In this document: positions 33,438 to 40,602 of the stretch, one piece after another
Layout: each line of letters starts with the position of its first letter
Position numbering within the stretch: position 1 is the stretch's first letter
From: Roseococcus sp. SYP-B2431
GTDB taxonomy: Bacteria > Pseudomonadota > Alphaproteobacteria > Acetobacterales > Acetobacteraceae
DNA length: 52,904 bases
Direction: 5' to 3'
NCBI RefSeq assembly: GCF_004336745.1
Contig: NZ_SJXD01000002.1
Coordinates: 1-52,904 of the forward strand
The notes under the pieces: generated by a model
What the model was told of the DNA's origin: nothing
Seen by the model: the letters and a program-made list of their open reading frames with translations, nothing else
The model's database searches: none
Program-made: the position numbers and the translations under genes

Positions 33438-34181
33438 TTAAATATCGAGCGCTGCTTGCCCCGGGGCTGGATCAGTCACACGCAATACTCCGAGTAACAA
33501 CCACTGACGTGGTCTCGCTTTCACGGTTCCCATGGCAAGGATGATCCTGCGCCCGGGTCGCTGTTCCGTAAACTCGGCTCGTAAATGGTCGATGATGGTC
33601 GTGTCATCAACGCCGCGCCTTCGCAAATTGAAAAAGGTTCCTGTCGTCTCCCAATCTCCACATTGAGGCGCGTGGTCCACCCCGTCCTGATCAGTGAACG
33701 GGATCGCAATCGCATACGAGCATGGATCGAAGGGTGCCATGTCTTCATCCAAAAGCGATTGCTGGCGAGCGGCATTTTCGAAAGCCGATCGCTCAGCCGC
33801 AATCACCGCATTGGATTTGGCTTTCACCTTGAATGACAGGCTACGCGGCTCCAGAAGCGCCAAGCTTTCCCCCTTGTCCGCGGCTTCCCGTGTAGACGCT
33901 CTCAGCAGTGGCAGAAGCATTCTTAACCGCTCGCGCGCAGGCACCATGCCGCCAGGCTGGAGGGTGTTCTCTTCTATTCGACGACTCTCACGACGGTTGT
34001 CGTCGCGAGGTGCCTTCCATCCATAGTTGACCCATTGCCAGCGCGCGAATTGCTGTTCGGCTATGAGCTGCCTGAAGCGCACGGGGTAGAAGCGGCGCCA
34101 TTCACCACCCGCTGTGATGCCAGCACAGCAAACAGTCTCACGATAATTTTTGCTCGGTCGAGGCACCGCTTTCACAAGCAC
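33438..34181 (-). CDS. Unnamed partner of the DUF488 gene
   Basis: About 247 aa if begun at the GTG at 34181; the exact start is uncertain (GTG at 34175 and longer readings through the upstream frame exist). The N-terminus is VLVKAVPRPSKNYRETVCCA then GEWRRFYPVRFRQL, a pattern I associate with proteins next to DUF488 genes. The middle is Arg/Glu-rich and the C-terminus has GDWETTGTFFNLRRRG and RPGRRIILAMGTV. No membrane helix or known catalytic motif. It is 22 bases after the DUF488 stop on the same strand and ends 81 bases from the convergent DUF4238 gene. Function unknown. Confidence 0.65.
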   Translation of the reverse strand: MLVKAVPRPSKNYRETVCCAGITAGGEWRRFYPVRFRQLIAEQQFARWQWVNYGWKAPRDDNRRESRRIEENTLQPGGMVPARERLRMLLPLLRASTREAADKGESLALLEPRSLSFKVKAKSNAVIAAERSAFENAARQQSLLDEDMAPFDPCSYAIAIPFTDQDGVDHAPQCGDWETTGTFFNLRRRGVDDTTIIDHLRAEFTEQRPGRRIILAMGTVKARPRQWLLLGVLRVTDPAPGQAALDI

Positions 34182-34203
34182 AACGGCAGCTTCGCGATTA
34201 TCG

Positions 34204-34689
34204 CTACGCAGCCGCGGTGAATGTGCTTCCGACGTGGCTCGACGCATCGGGAGAGAGGTGTTGGATGACAAGGCCGGTCTTCCTCGCAATCGAAGCTGCC
34301 ACAATAGTCCGGTGACAGCCCGACGATTCGGCCTCATAGCATAGCAGGCAAATAGACTTCCGCGTTGATATTTGAATGGCCTCCGCCAGTGCCGCCTGAG
34401 CAGCCTCGCTTCGAAGGTGATTCGCATAGATTGCGCGAAACTCTGACATGCGTCCTGCACGAGCGGCCTCTCGGCCGGCTTTAGGGTCTCCGAGCCCCCG
34501 TAAGTGCATATAATCAATGCCAATTTCGCGTAATGCGGATGCTAATGCATTCTTAGAAAAACCCTTACGCCGTGAAACAGCTACGGCACGTATATCGACA
34601 ATCAGCGACACACGAGCGCGACGAAGCGCGGACAGGAAGCCCGACAAAGTTGCGCCTTCATAGCCTATGGTACGAACTGTAGATGCCAT
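34204..34689 (-). CDS. DUF488 domain protein
   Basis: 161 aa. The family pattern is clear: TIGYEGATLSGFLSALRRA at the start, VDIRAVAVSRRKGFSKNAL, and the C-terminal Cys/His cluster CLLCYEAESSGCHRTIVA. The Cys-x-Cys and CHR residues are conserved across DUF488 and suggest metal binding or a catalytic thiol; the biochemical function is not established. It is followed by the partner gene on the same strand. Its G+C is uneven, from about 35% to 60% in sampled lines, below that of the flanking core genes. A short dyad at 34722-34737 lies upstream. Confidence 0.8.
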   Translation of the reverse strand: MASTVRTIGYEGATLSGFLSALRRARVSLIVDIRAVAVSRRKGFSKNALASALREIGIDYMHLRGLGDPKAGREAARAGRMSEFRAIYANHLRSEAAQAALAEAIQISTRKSICLLCYEAESSGCHRTIVAASIARKTGLVIQHLSPDASSHVGSTFTAAA

Positions 34690-34721
34690 GAAATGCTTCT
34701 AGTTGAGTTGAAATCGATCAA

Positions 34722-34737
34722 CCGCAGAAATCTGCGG
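34722..34737. promoter_or_regulatory. 16-bp dyad between mnmA and the DUF488 gene
   Basis: ccgcaga-aa-tctgcgg, perfect 7-bp arms, 32 bases upstream of the DUF488 start. It lies after the mnmA stop in transcription direction, so it may serve as mnmA terminator, DUF488 operator, or both. Confidence 0.45.
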
Positions 34738-34757
34738 GCAAAGTCAATTACGGGTTG

Positions 34758-35822
34758 CTATCGCTGTATCTGCCCACCCGCAATCACCCGCCCATCCCAA
34801 TAAACCACCGCTGCCTGCCCCGGCGCAGCGATCCCCGGCACATCCGGCGTCAGCACCAGCTCCGCCCCATCCCAATCCGCCATCATCCCCGCCGGCCGCT
34901 CGCGCCCGCGCAGCTTCGCCTCGCAGCGGAAAGCCCCGGAAGGCGGCTCGACCAGCCAGTTCACCTCGCGCACGCGAATCTGCGTCTGGGCCAGCTTCTC
35001 CCGATGCGCCACCACCACGCGCCGCTTCGTCGCGTCGAGCTGCGCCACGAACAACGGCGCCTCGTCCTCGCGCCGCGAGATGCCGAGCCCACGCCCCTGC
35101 CCCACCGTGTAGCGCGCGAGGCCGCGATGCTGCCCCAGCACCTTGCCGTCCTCGTCCACGATCTCGCCCGGCTCCAGCGCCTCCGGCCTGAACTTGCCGA
35201 CCACATCGGCATAGGTGCCGGTCGGCACGAAGCAGATGTCCTGGCTGTCCGGCTTCTCCGCCACCGCGACACCCAGCCGCACGGCCTCGGCCCGCACCTC
35301 CGCCTTGGTGGCGTAGCCCCCCAGCGGAAACAGCGTCTTCGCCAGCTGTGCCCGCGTGGTCTGCGCCAGGAAGTAGGACTGGTCGCGCACGGGGTCCACG
35401 GCCTGGTGCAGCTCCGGCCCCTCCGGCCCATCGATGCGGCGCGCGTAATGGCCCGTGGCCAGCGCCTCGCAGCCGAGGTCCGCGGCCAGCTCGGTCAGGT
35501 CGTGGAACTTCACGGTCTGGTTGCAGCGGATGCAGGGGATGGGCGTCTCGCCGCGCGCGTAGCTGTCGGCGAAGTCCTGGATCACGGCCTCGCGGAAGCG
35601 CTGCTCGCGGTCCAGCACGTAGTGCGGGATGCCCAGGTGCTCCGCCACGTTGCGCGCGTCGTGGATGTCCTGCCCCGCGCAGCAGGCGCCCTTCTTCTGG
35701 ATGGCGGCGCCGTGGTCGTAGAGCTGCAGCGTGGCGCCCACCACCTCGTGCCCCTGCTCATGCAGCAGCGCGGCCACGACCGACGAGTCCACGCCGCCGG
35801 ACATGGCGACAAGTATTTTCAT
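34758..35822 (-). CDS. mnmA: tRNA-specific 2-thiouridylase MnmA
   Basis: 354 aa. The PP-loop is VAMSGGVDSSVVAAL; the Cys catalytic pair lies in PIPCIRCNQTVKF and SQDICFVPTG. It installs 2-thio on U34 of tRNA for Glu, Gln and Lys using sulfur passed on from IscS. The start codon at 35822 lies 1 base from the 103-bp repeat copy B, which supplies GAGG as its ribosome-binding site. The gene is downstream of tenA, fdx and the cysteine desulfurases, which fits sulfur relay. Confidence 0.96.
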   Translation of the reverse strand: MKILVAMSGGVDSSVVAALLHEQGHEVVGATLQLYDHGAAIQKKGACCAGQDIHDARNVAEHLGIPHYVLDREQRFREAVIQDFADSYARGETPIPCIRCNQTVKFHDLTELAADLGCEALATGHYARRIDGPEGPELHQAVDPVRDQSYFLAQTTRAQLAKTLFPLGGYATKAEVRAEAVRLGVAVAEKPDSQDICFVPTGTYADVVGKFRPEALEPGEIVDEDGKVLGQHRGLARYTVGQGRGLGISRREDEAPLFVAQLDATKRRVVVAHREKLAQTQIRVREVNWLVEPPSGAFRCEAKLRGRERPAGMMADWDGAELVLTPDVPGIAAPGQAAVVYWDGRVIAGGQIQR

Positions 35823-35923
35823 GCCCTCAAACGCCGGGCGGCGGCTCCGCCGCCTTGGCTTCGCCGCGCCACGGTCGCACCCGGCGTCGCTGTAGAGTGG
35901 GCGGCGCCGGCCGCCGTGCGGCC
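35821..35923. repeat. 103-bp dispersed stem-loop element, copy B
   Basis: Its reverse complement aligns without a gap with 8536-8638. Stem-loop 1 lies at 35909-35923 (ggccgc-acg-gcggcc on the minus strand). Stem-loop 2 lies at 35840-35854, where the arms are GGCGGC and GCCGCC, the reverse of copy A, so base pairing is kept while the sequence of both arms is exchanged. The conserved end includes TTTGAGGGC directly before the mnmA ATG. Confidence 0.9.
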
Positions 35924-35942
35924 GGATTCCGGGAGGGCGGCG

Positions 35943-36659
35943 CTAGCCATTGCCCACGAAGTCCCCGCCCCGGACCGCGTCCAGCCCCTGCTGCCAGAAG
36001 CGCTGCTCCAGCCGCGCCGCCATGGAGAAGTCGCGCAGCACTTCCTTGAACCGCGCCTCGCCGCCATGGCTTTCGCTCAGCGCGTCGATGCGGTGGGCGG
36101 CGGCCTCGGCCAGGGCCTGGTAGCCGTCACTCGAATAGGTGTCGATCCAGGACTGGTAGGGGTTGCCGGCCGTCATGCGCTTGGGGTCGGCCATGATGCG
36201 CCGCGCCACCTCGCCATAGCCCACGGTGCAGGGGACCAGCGCGATCTCGAGGTCCATGATGTCGCCGTGCATGCCGCGGTCCATGACCCAGCGGGTGTAG
36301 CTGACCGTCTCGATGGATTCCGGGATCTTCGTGACCTCCTCCTCGGAGAGGCCCCATTCCGCGCAATACTTCAGGTGCAGCAGCGTCTCGTCGAGGATGG
36401 CCAGCACGGCGGCCGCCTTGCCCCGCATGGCGGACAGGCTCTCGCCCTTCACCACGGCCAGCGCCTTGGCCCGCGCGAAGTGGATGAGGAACAGGTAGTC
36501 CTGGATCAGATAGGTCTGGAACGCCTGGAGCGGCAGCGTGCCGGCCGAGAGCTGCTGCACGAAGGGATGCCAAGTGTAGCCCGCCCAATCCGCGCCGGAG
36601 GCGGCGCGGAGCTTGCGGAACAGGCCGTCAGCGGCGCCGAAATCCTCGATCCCCCGCAT
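35943..36659 (-). CDS. tenA: TenA family thiaminase/aminopyrimidine aminohydrolase
   Basis: 238 aa. The all-alpha TenA fold is marked by WHPFVQQLSAGTLP, YLIQDYLFLIHFARA, the catalytic Cys144 in IALVPCTVGYGEV, and Glu218 in FSMAARLEQRFW. TenA salvages thiamin pyrimidine by hydrolysing aminomethyl-pyrimidine or, in some species, cleaves thiamin. It lies between fdx and mnmA on the same strand, 6 bases after fdx. All catalytic residues are present. The link to the sulfur genes is through thiamin, a sulfur cofactor, but no thi genes are near. Confidence 0.92.
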   Translation of the reverse strand: MRGIEDFGAADGLFRKLRAASGADWAGYTWHPFVQQLSAGTLPLQAFQTYLIQDYLFLIHFARAKALAVVKGESLSAMRGKAAAVLAILDETLLHLKYCAEWGLSEEEVTKIPESIETVSYTRWVMDRGMHGDIMDLEIALVPCTVGYGEVARRIMADPKRMTAGNPYQSWIDTYSSDGYQALAEAAAHRIDALSESHGGEARFKEVLRDFSMAARLEQRFWQQGLDAVRGGDFVGNG

Positions 36660-36665
36660 GGCGCA

Positions 36666-36983
36666 TCACCGCGCGGCCGACGGCAGCTTGACGACGAGGC
36701 CGTCCAGCTCGTCGGTGATGATGATCTGGCAGCCCAGCCGGCTCGTCTCCTGCAGGTCGAAGGCGAGGTCGAGCATGTCCTCCTCGTCCTCCGTCGGCGC
36801 GGCGAGCTGCTGGAACCAGGCGCCCTCCACGATGACGTGGCAGGTGGCGCAGGCCAGGCTGCCCTCGCAGGCGCCCTCGATGTCCACGCCGTTGCGATGC
36901 GCGATCTCGAGCACGGACAGGCCCAGCGGGGCTTCCACTTCCCGGCGGCTGCCGTCGCGCTCGATGAAGGTCATCTTCGGCAT
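36666..36983 (-). CDS. fdx: ISC-type 2Fe-2S ferredoxin
   Basis: 105 aa, the adrenodoxin-like bacterial ferredoxin. Cysteine ligands are Cys39, Cys45, Cys48 ([14 protein letters not shown]) and Cys85 (RLGCQI), the Fdx pattern C-x5-C-x2-C-n-C. It supplies electrons in Fe-S cluster assembly with IscS/IscU. It is 9 bases after the second cysteine desulfurase and 6 bases before tenA. The ATG at 36983 is the usual [11 protein letters not shown] start; iscU, hscA and hscB are not seen. Confidence 0.94.
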   Translation of the reverse strand: MPKMTFIERDGSRREVEAPLGLSVLEIAHRNGVDIEGACEGSLACATCHVIVEGAWFQQLAAPTEDEEDMLDLAFDLQETSRLGCQIIITDELDGLVVKLPSAAR

Positions 36984-36992
36984 GATTCTGGT

Positions 36993-38168
36993 CTACTCCG
37001 CGGCGTGAGGCCGGGCGGCGAGGCCCTTCCACGCCGTCCCGATGAGCGCGGCAGCCTGCTCCGCCTCGGCGGGCGAGGTAAAGCGCCCCAGCCCCAGGCG
37101 CAAGGTGGCGCGGGCCTCGGCCTCCGGAATCCCCATCGCGCCGAGCACGTAGGAGGGCGCGATCTCGGCCGAGGAGCAGGCCGAGCCGGTGGAGAGGCAG
37201 AGCTCCGGCAGGGCCGCCATCAGCGCCTGGGCGTCGACGCCGCCGGGGAAGGTGAGGTTGAGGTTGCCGGCGACGCGGGCTTCCATCGTGCCGTTCACGC
37301 GCAGGCCGGGGATGGCGGCGTTCAGCCCGTCGAGCAGGATTTGCCGCTGGCCGGCGATGCGGCCCGCATCCAGCATGCCCTCGGCGGCGGCGATGCGGGC
37401 GGCCTCGCCGAAGCCCACGACGAGCGGCGCCGGCAGGGTGCCGCTGCGCAGCCCCCGCTCCTGCCCCCCGCCGGAGAAGAGCGGCGCCAGCCGCACGCGT
37501 GGCCGGCGGCGGACATAGAGCGCGCCCACGCCCTTGGGGCCGTAGATCTTGTGGGCGGTGAGGGACATCAGGTCGGCCTGGATCTCGGCCACGTCGAGCG
37601 GGATGCGGCCTGAGGCCTGGGCGGCGTCCGTGTGGAAGAGGGCGCCGGCCTCTTTCGCCAGGGCGCCGATGGCGGCGAGGTCCTGGATCACGCCCGTCTC
37701 GTTGTTCACGGCCATGACGGAGACGAGCAGCGTCGGGACTTCCAGCGCCGCGCGCAGCACTTCCAGGTCCAGCAGGCCGTTCGGCTTCACCGGGAGGATG
37801 ACGGGCTCGAAGCCCTCGGCGCCGAGGTCGCGCACGGACTCCAGCACGCATTTGTGCTCGGTCGCCAGCGTGACGATCCGGCGGGGCCCCTCGGTCCCCG
37901 CGAAACGCGCCGCGCCCTTGATGGCGATGTTGTTGGATTCCGTGGCGCCGGAGGTGAAGACCACCTCGCGCGGCTCGGCCCCGATCAGCTCGGCGACCTG
38001 CTCGCGCGCGGCCTCGACGGCCTCCTCGGCCGCGCGCCCCATCGCGTGTTCGACGGAATGGGGATTGGAAAAGTTCTCCTCCCACCAGGGGCGCATGGCG
38101 GCGAGGACGCGCGGGTCCATCGGCGTCGTCGCGTGATGGTCGAGGTAGATGGGGCGGTTCGGGCGCAT
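36993..38168 (-). CDS. iscS: Cysteine desulfurase (IscS/NifS family)
   Basis: 391 aa. PLP-dependent class V fold: LDHHATTPMDPRVL at the start, LATEHKCVLESVRDL, NNETGVIQDL, HTDAAQASGRIPLDV, SLTAHKIYGPKGVG with the PLP Lys, and the flexible loop Cys in STGSACSSAEIAPSYVL. It moves sulfur from cysteine to acceptor proteins such as MnmA and the scaffold protein. The upstream gene encodes a second, diverged desulfurase, so the pair arose by duplication. Position before fdx fits the isc role; the final identity (IscS versus NifS) rests on context. Confidence 0.93.
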   Translation of the reverse strand: MRPNRPIYLDHHATTPMDPRVLAAMRPWWEENFSNPHSVEHAMGRAAEEAVEAAREQVAELIGAEPREVVFTSGATESNNIAIKGAARFAGTEGPRRIVTLATEHKCVLESVRDLGAEGFEPVILPVKPNGLLDLEVLRAALEVPTLLVSVMAVNNETGVIQDLAAIGALAKEAGALFHTDAAQASGRIPLDVAEIQADLMSLTAHKIYGPKGVGALYVRRRPRVRLAPLFSGGGQERGLRSGTLPAPLVVGFGEAARIAAAEGMLDAGRIAGQRQILLDGLNAAIPGLRVNGTMEARVAGNLNLTFPGGVDAQALMAALPELCLSTGSACSSAEIAPSYVLGAMGIPEAEARATLRLGLGRFTSPAEAEQAAALIGTAWKGLAARPHAAE

Positions 38169-38174
38169 GGGGGA

Positions 38175-39275
38175 CTATGTGGCGCCGGCCGCGCGGCGTG
38201 ACGAGAGGCGCGCATGCATGGCCGCATAACCCGCCAGGAAACGCTCCGGCGCGTCGTCTGGGGCGTTCCAGGGCAGCGAGATGCGGATGCCGCAGCCGGC
38301 ATCAGCGCCGAAGCCCATCGCCTCCAGCACATGCGAGGCCGCGACCTTGCCCGAGGAGCAGGCGGAACCGGCCGAGACGCGGAGGCCGGCCAGGTCCAGC
38401 GCGATCACCTGCGTCTCGGCCGGGACACCGGGAAGGATGGCCAGGGTGGTGTTGGGCAGCCGCGGCGCGGCGGCCCCGGCGATGACGGCCTCCGGCGCGA
38501 TGCGGCGCAGCCCCGCCTCGATGGCGTCGCGCAGCCGGGCGATCCGCGCCGCGTCGTAGCTCTCCGCCACGGCCGCGCCGAAGGCGGCGATCGCCGGCAG
38601 CGGCTCGGTGCCCCCACGCCGCCCGCGCTCCTGGCCACCGCCGGCGATGAGCGGCGTCAGGTGCAGCCCCGGCGCCAGGATCAGCGCCCCCGCGCCCGGC
38701 ACGCCGCCGAGCTTGTGGGCCGAGATGGCGATGCTGGCCGCGCCGGAGGAATCGAGGCCGATGCGCCCGGCGGACTGCACCGCGTCCACGTGCAGGAGCG
38801 CGCCATGCTCTCGGCACAGCGCCGCCACCTCGGCCAGGGGATGCAGCACGCCGGTCTCGTTGTTGGCGGCCATCAGGCAGACCAGGGCGGGCGGCCCCTC
38901 GGCCAGCAGCTTGGCCAGGGTATCCAGCTCCACCGTCCCGTCCGGGCGAACGGGGATCACCATGGCCTCCGGCGCTGCGGCGCGGACCGCCGCATGCTCC
39001 GTGGCCCCCACCAGCGCCCGCCGGCCGGGCATCAAGCCGTGGATGGCGAGCGCGTTCGCCTCGGTGCCGCCGGAGGTCAGGACGACATCGCCCGGCGCCG
39101 CGCCGAAGCGCGCGGCGATCCGCCCGCGCGCCTGCTCCAGGACCCGCCGCGCCACCCGCCCGCCGCCATGGACCGAGGAGGGGTTCCCGCCCAGTTCGAG
39201 CGCGGCGATCAGCGCCTCGCGGGCCGCAGGGCGGAGGGCTTCGGTCGCATTGGCATCGAGGTCGAGCGCGGTCAT
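38175..39275 (-). CDS. Second cysteine desulfurase family protein
   Basis: 366 aa. It shares the class V layout with the following gene: LDANATEALRPAAREAL, VLTSGGTEANALAIHG, NNETGVLHPL, VDAVQSAGRIGLDS, ISAHKLGGVPGAGAL with the PLP Lys and RVSAGSACSSGKVAASHVL with the loop Cys. It is 6 bases upstream of iscS, so the two are likely co-transcribed. It is the less typical of the two: the N-terminus is short and Ala/Arg-rich. Whether it serves a distinct acceptor or forms a heteromer with IscS is unknown. Confidence 0.9.
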   Translation of the reverse strand: MTALDLDANATEALRPAAREALIAALELGGNPSSVHGGGRVARRVLEQARGRIAARFGAAPGDVVLTSGGTEANALAIHGLMPGRRALVGATEHAAVRAAAPEAMVIPVRPDGTVELDTLAKLLAEGPPALVCLMAANNETGVLHPLAEVAALCREHGALLHVDAVQSAGRIGLDSSGAASIAISAHKLGGVPGAGALILAPGLHLTPLIAGGGQERGRRGGTEPLPAIAAFGAAVAESYDAARIARLRDAIEAGLRRIAPEAVIAGAAAPRLPNTTLAILPGVPAETQVIALDLAGLRVSAGSACSSGKVAASHVLEAMGFGADAGCGIRISLPWNAPDDAPERFLAGYAAMHARLSSRRAAGAT

Positions 39276-39831
39276 GCACGGGATGTCGCGACGGCTTGCG
39301 CGGAGGTCAATCGAAGGTTTCGCGGAGTGTCAAAGTTTCAAGCAGGTCGTTCCGGACCCGATCTCCGAGCGAAGCCGCGGAAGGCCCTGGATTCAAATTT
39401 GCCCGCAAGGCCATGCATTTAGCCGGACCCAGCCATGCAGGCCTCCGGATGAATCCATTATGAAAACAAGGCCGGGGTGCGTATGATGACCATGCCGCGC
39501 ACGGGGAACCGAGCGAGGCTCTCGAAGCGATTGTTTCCGTGCCGACTTCTGTTTTCGGGACGGTGCCGCCAGCTCTCTGCGGGCCCCTTGGGTCGTTTCT
39601 GCGGAATGAAGTCTGGAGGCAGTCAGGTGACGCGTCAATGGCGCGGCCCTGCGATGCATCGGTTCGGGGAAAACCCACGCGGGCCGCCCTGCCCCGATCC
39701 TTCCTCCGGGAAGGAGCCGATGCCGCGGGGCCGCGCCAGATGCGGGGCACCGCCAATTCGGCCGCAGGGGGTCGCCGGTTCCGCCGGCTGATCCCATGCT
39801 GCCCAACCGAAGAAACGGACAAAGGACACCG
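39276..39831. other. Intergenic region with no convincing gene
   Basis: 556 bases between the divergent desulfurase and alpha/beta-hydrolase genes. It has normal high G+C; the open frames in it are antisense-type artefacts of base composition with no family resemblance. It must hold the promoters of both flanking units; no strong motif or tRNA was found by eye. An IscR-type box was not recognised. Confidence 0.55.
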
Positions 39832-40500
39832 ATGCCTGAAGTCATGTTTGCCGGCCCCGACGGCCGCCTCGAAGGCCGTTACCATCATGCGAAGCGCCCG
39901 AACGCCCCCGTGGCGCTCCTGCTGCATCCGCATCCGCTGCATGGCGGGACCATGAACAACCGTGTGGTGCACAGCCTCTACGGGAAGTTCCAGGCGATGG
40001 GCTTTTCGGTGCTGCGCTTCAACTTCCGTGGCGTCGGCAAGAGCCAGGGCCGCTACGACGGCGGGATCGGCGAGATCAGCGACGCCGCGGCGGCGCTCGA
40101 CTTCCTGCAGGCCGTGAACCCCAATGCCTCGATGCTCTGGGCGGCCGGCTATTCCTTCGGCTCCTATGTCGGCATGCAGCTGCTGATGCGGCGCCCGGAG
40201 ATGGGCGGCTTCATCTCCATCTCCGCGCCGGCCAGCCATTACGACTTCGGCTTCCTCGCCCCATGCCCCTGCTCGGGCATGATCCTGCATGGCGAGGACG
40301 ACGAGCTCGTGCCGCTGAACAGCGTGCAGAAGCTGGTGGACAAGCTGAACACACAGAAGGGCGTCGCCATCGACTTCCGCACGATCCCGCAGGCCGGCCA
40401 CGTCTATACGCCGAGCCAGGTCGAGACGATCAGCGACATGGCGGAGGACCACGTCCTCTCCGTGCTCAACCGCAGCCGGATGGCCCTCGCCGCCGACTGA
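39832..40500 (+). CDS. Alpha/beta hydrolase (YheT/DLH-like small group)
   Basis: 222 aa from ATG at 39832, preceded by AAAGGA. The fold is seen in ALLLHPHPLHGGTMNNRVV, the nucleophile elbow GYSFGSYVGMQ with Ser, GEDDELVPL with the acid, and QAGHVYTP with His. This LHPHPLHGG start is common in a proteobacterial subgroup of unknown function. A Rho-independent terminator follows at once, so it is transcribed alone. Substrate unknown. Confidence 0.85.
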   Translation: MPEVMFAGPDGRLEGRYHHAKRPNAPVALLLHPHPLHGGTMNNRVVHSLYGKFQAMGFSVLRFNFRGVGKSQGRYDGGIGEISDAAAALDFLQAVNPNASMLWAAGYSFGSYVGMQLLMRRPEMGGFISISAPASHYDFGFLAPCPCSGMILHGEDDELVPLNSVQKLVDKLNTQKGVAIDFRTIPQAGHVYTPSQVETISDMAEDHVLSVLNRSRMALAAD

Positions 40501-40520
40501 GGACTTCAGGACAAAGGATC

Positions 40521-40554
40521 AGCCGGCCCAGCTCACGCTGCGGCCGGCTTTTTT
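40521..40554 (+). terminator. Rho-independent terminator
   Basis: agccggcc (40521-40528) and ggccggct (40542-40549) form an 8-bp GC stem followed by TTTTTT at 40549-40554, 20 bases after the hydrolase stop. It is the clearest intrinsic terminator in the window. Confidence 0.9.
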
Positions 40555-40602
40555 GCGCGGCATGGGATACACTCCCGCCTCCTCGGATTAGGAAGGCGAT
40601 CC

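Noticed and set aside
39276-39831. Several overlapping open frames in the desulfurase-hydrolase gap
   Set aside because: No family resemblance, no ribosome-binding site and mutual overlap on both strands; noncoding is more likely.
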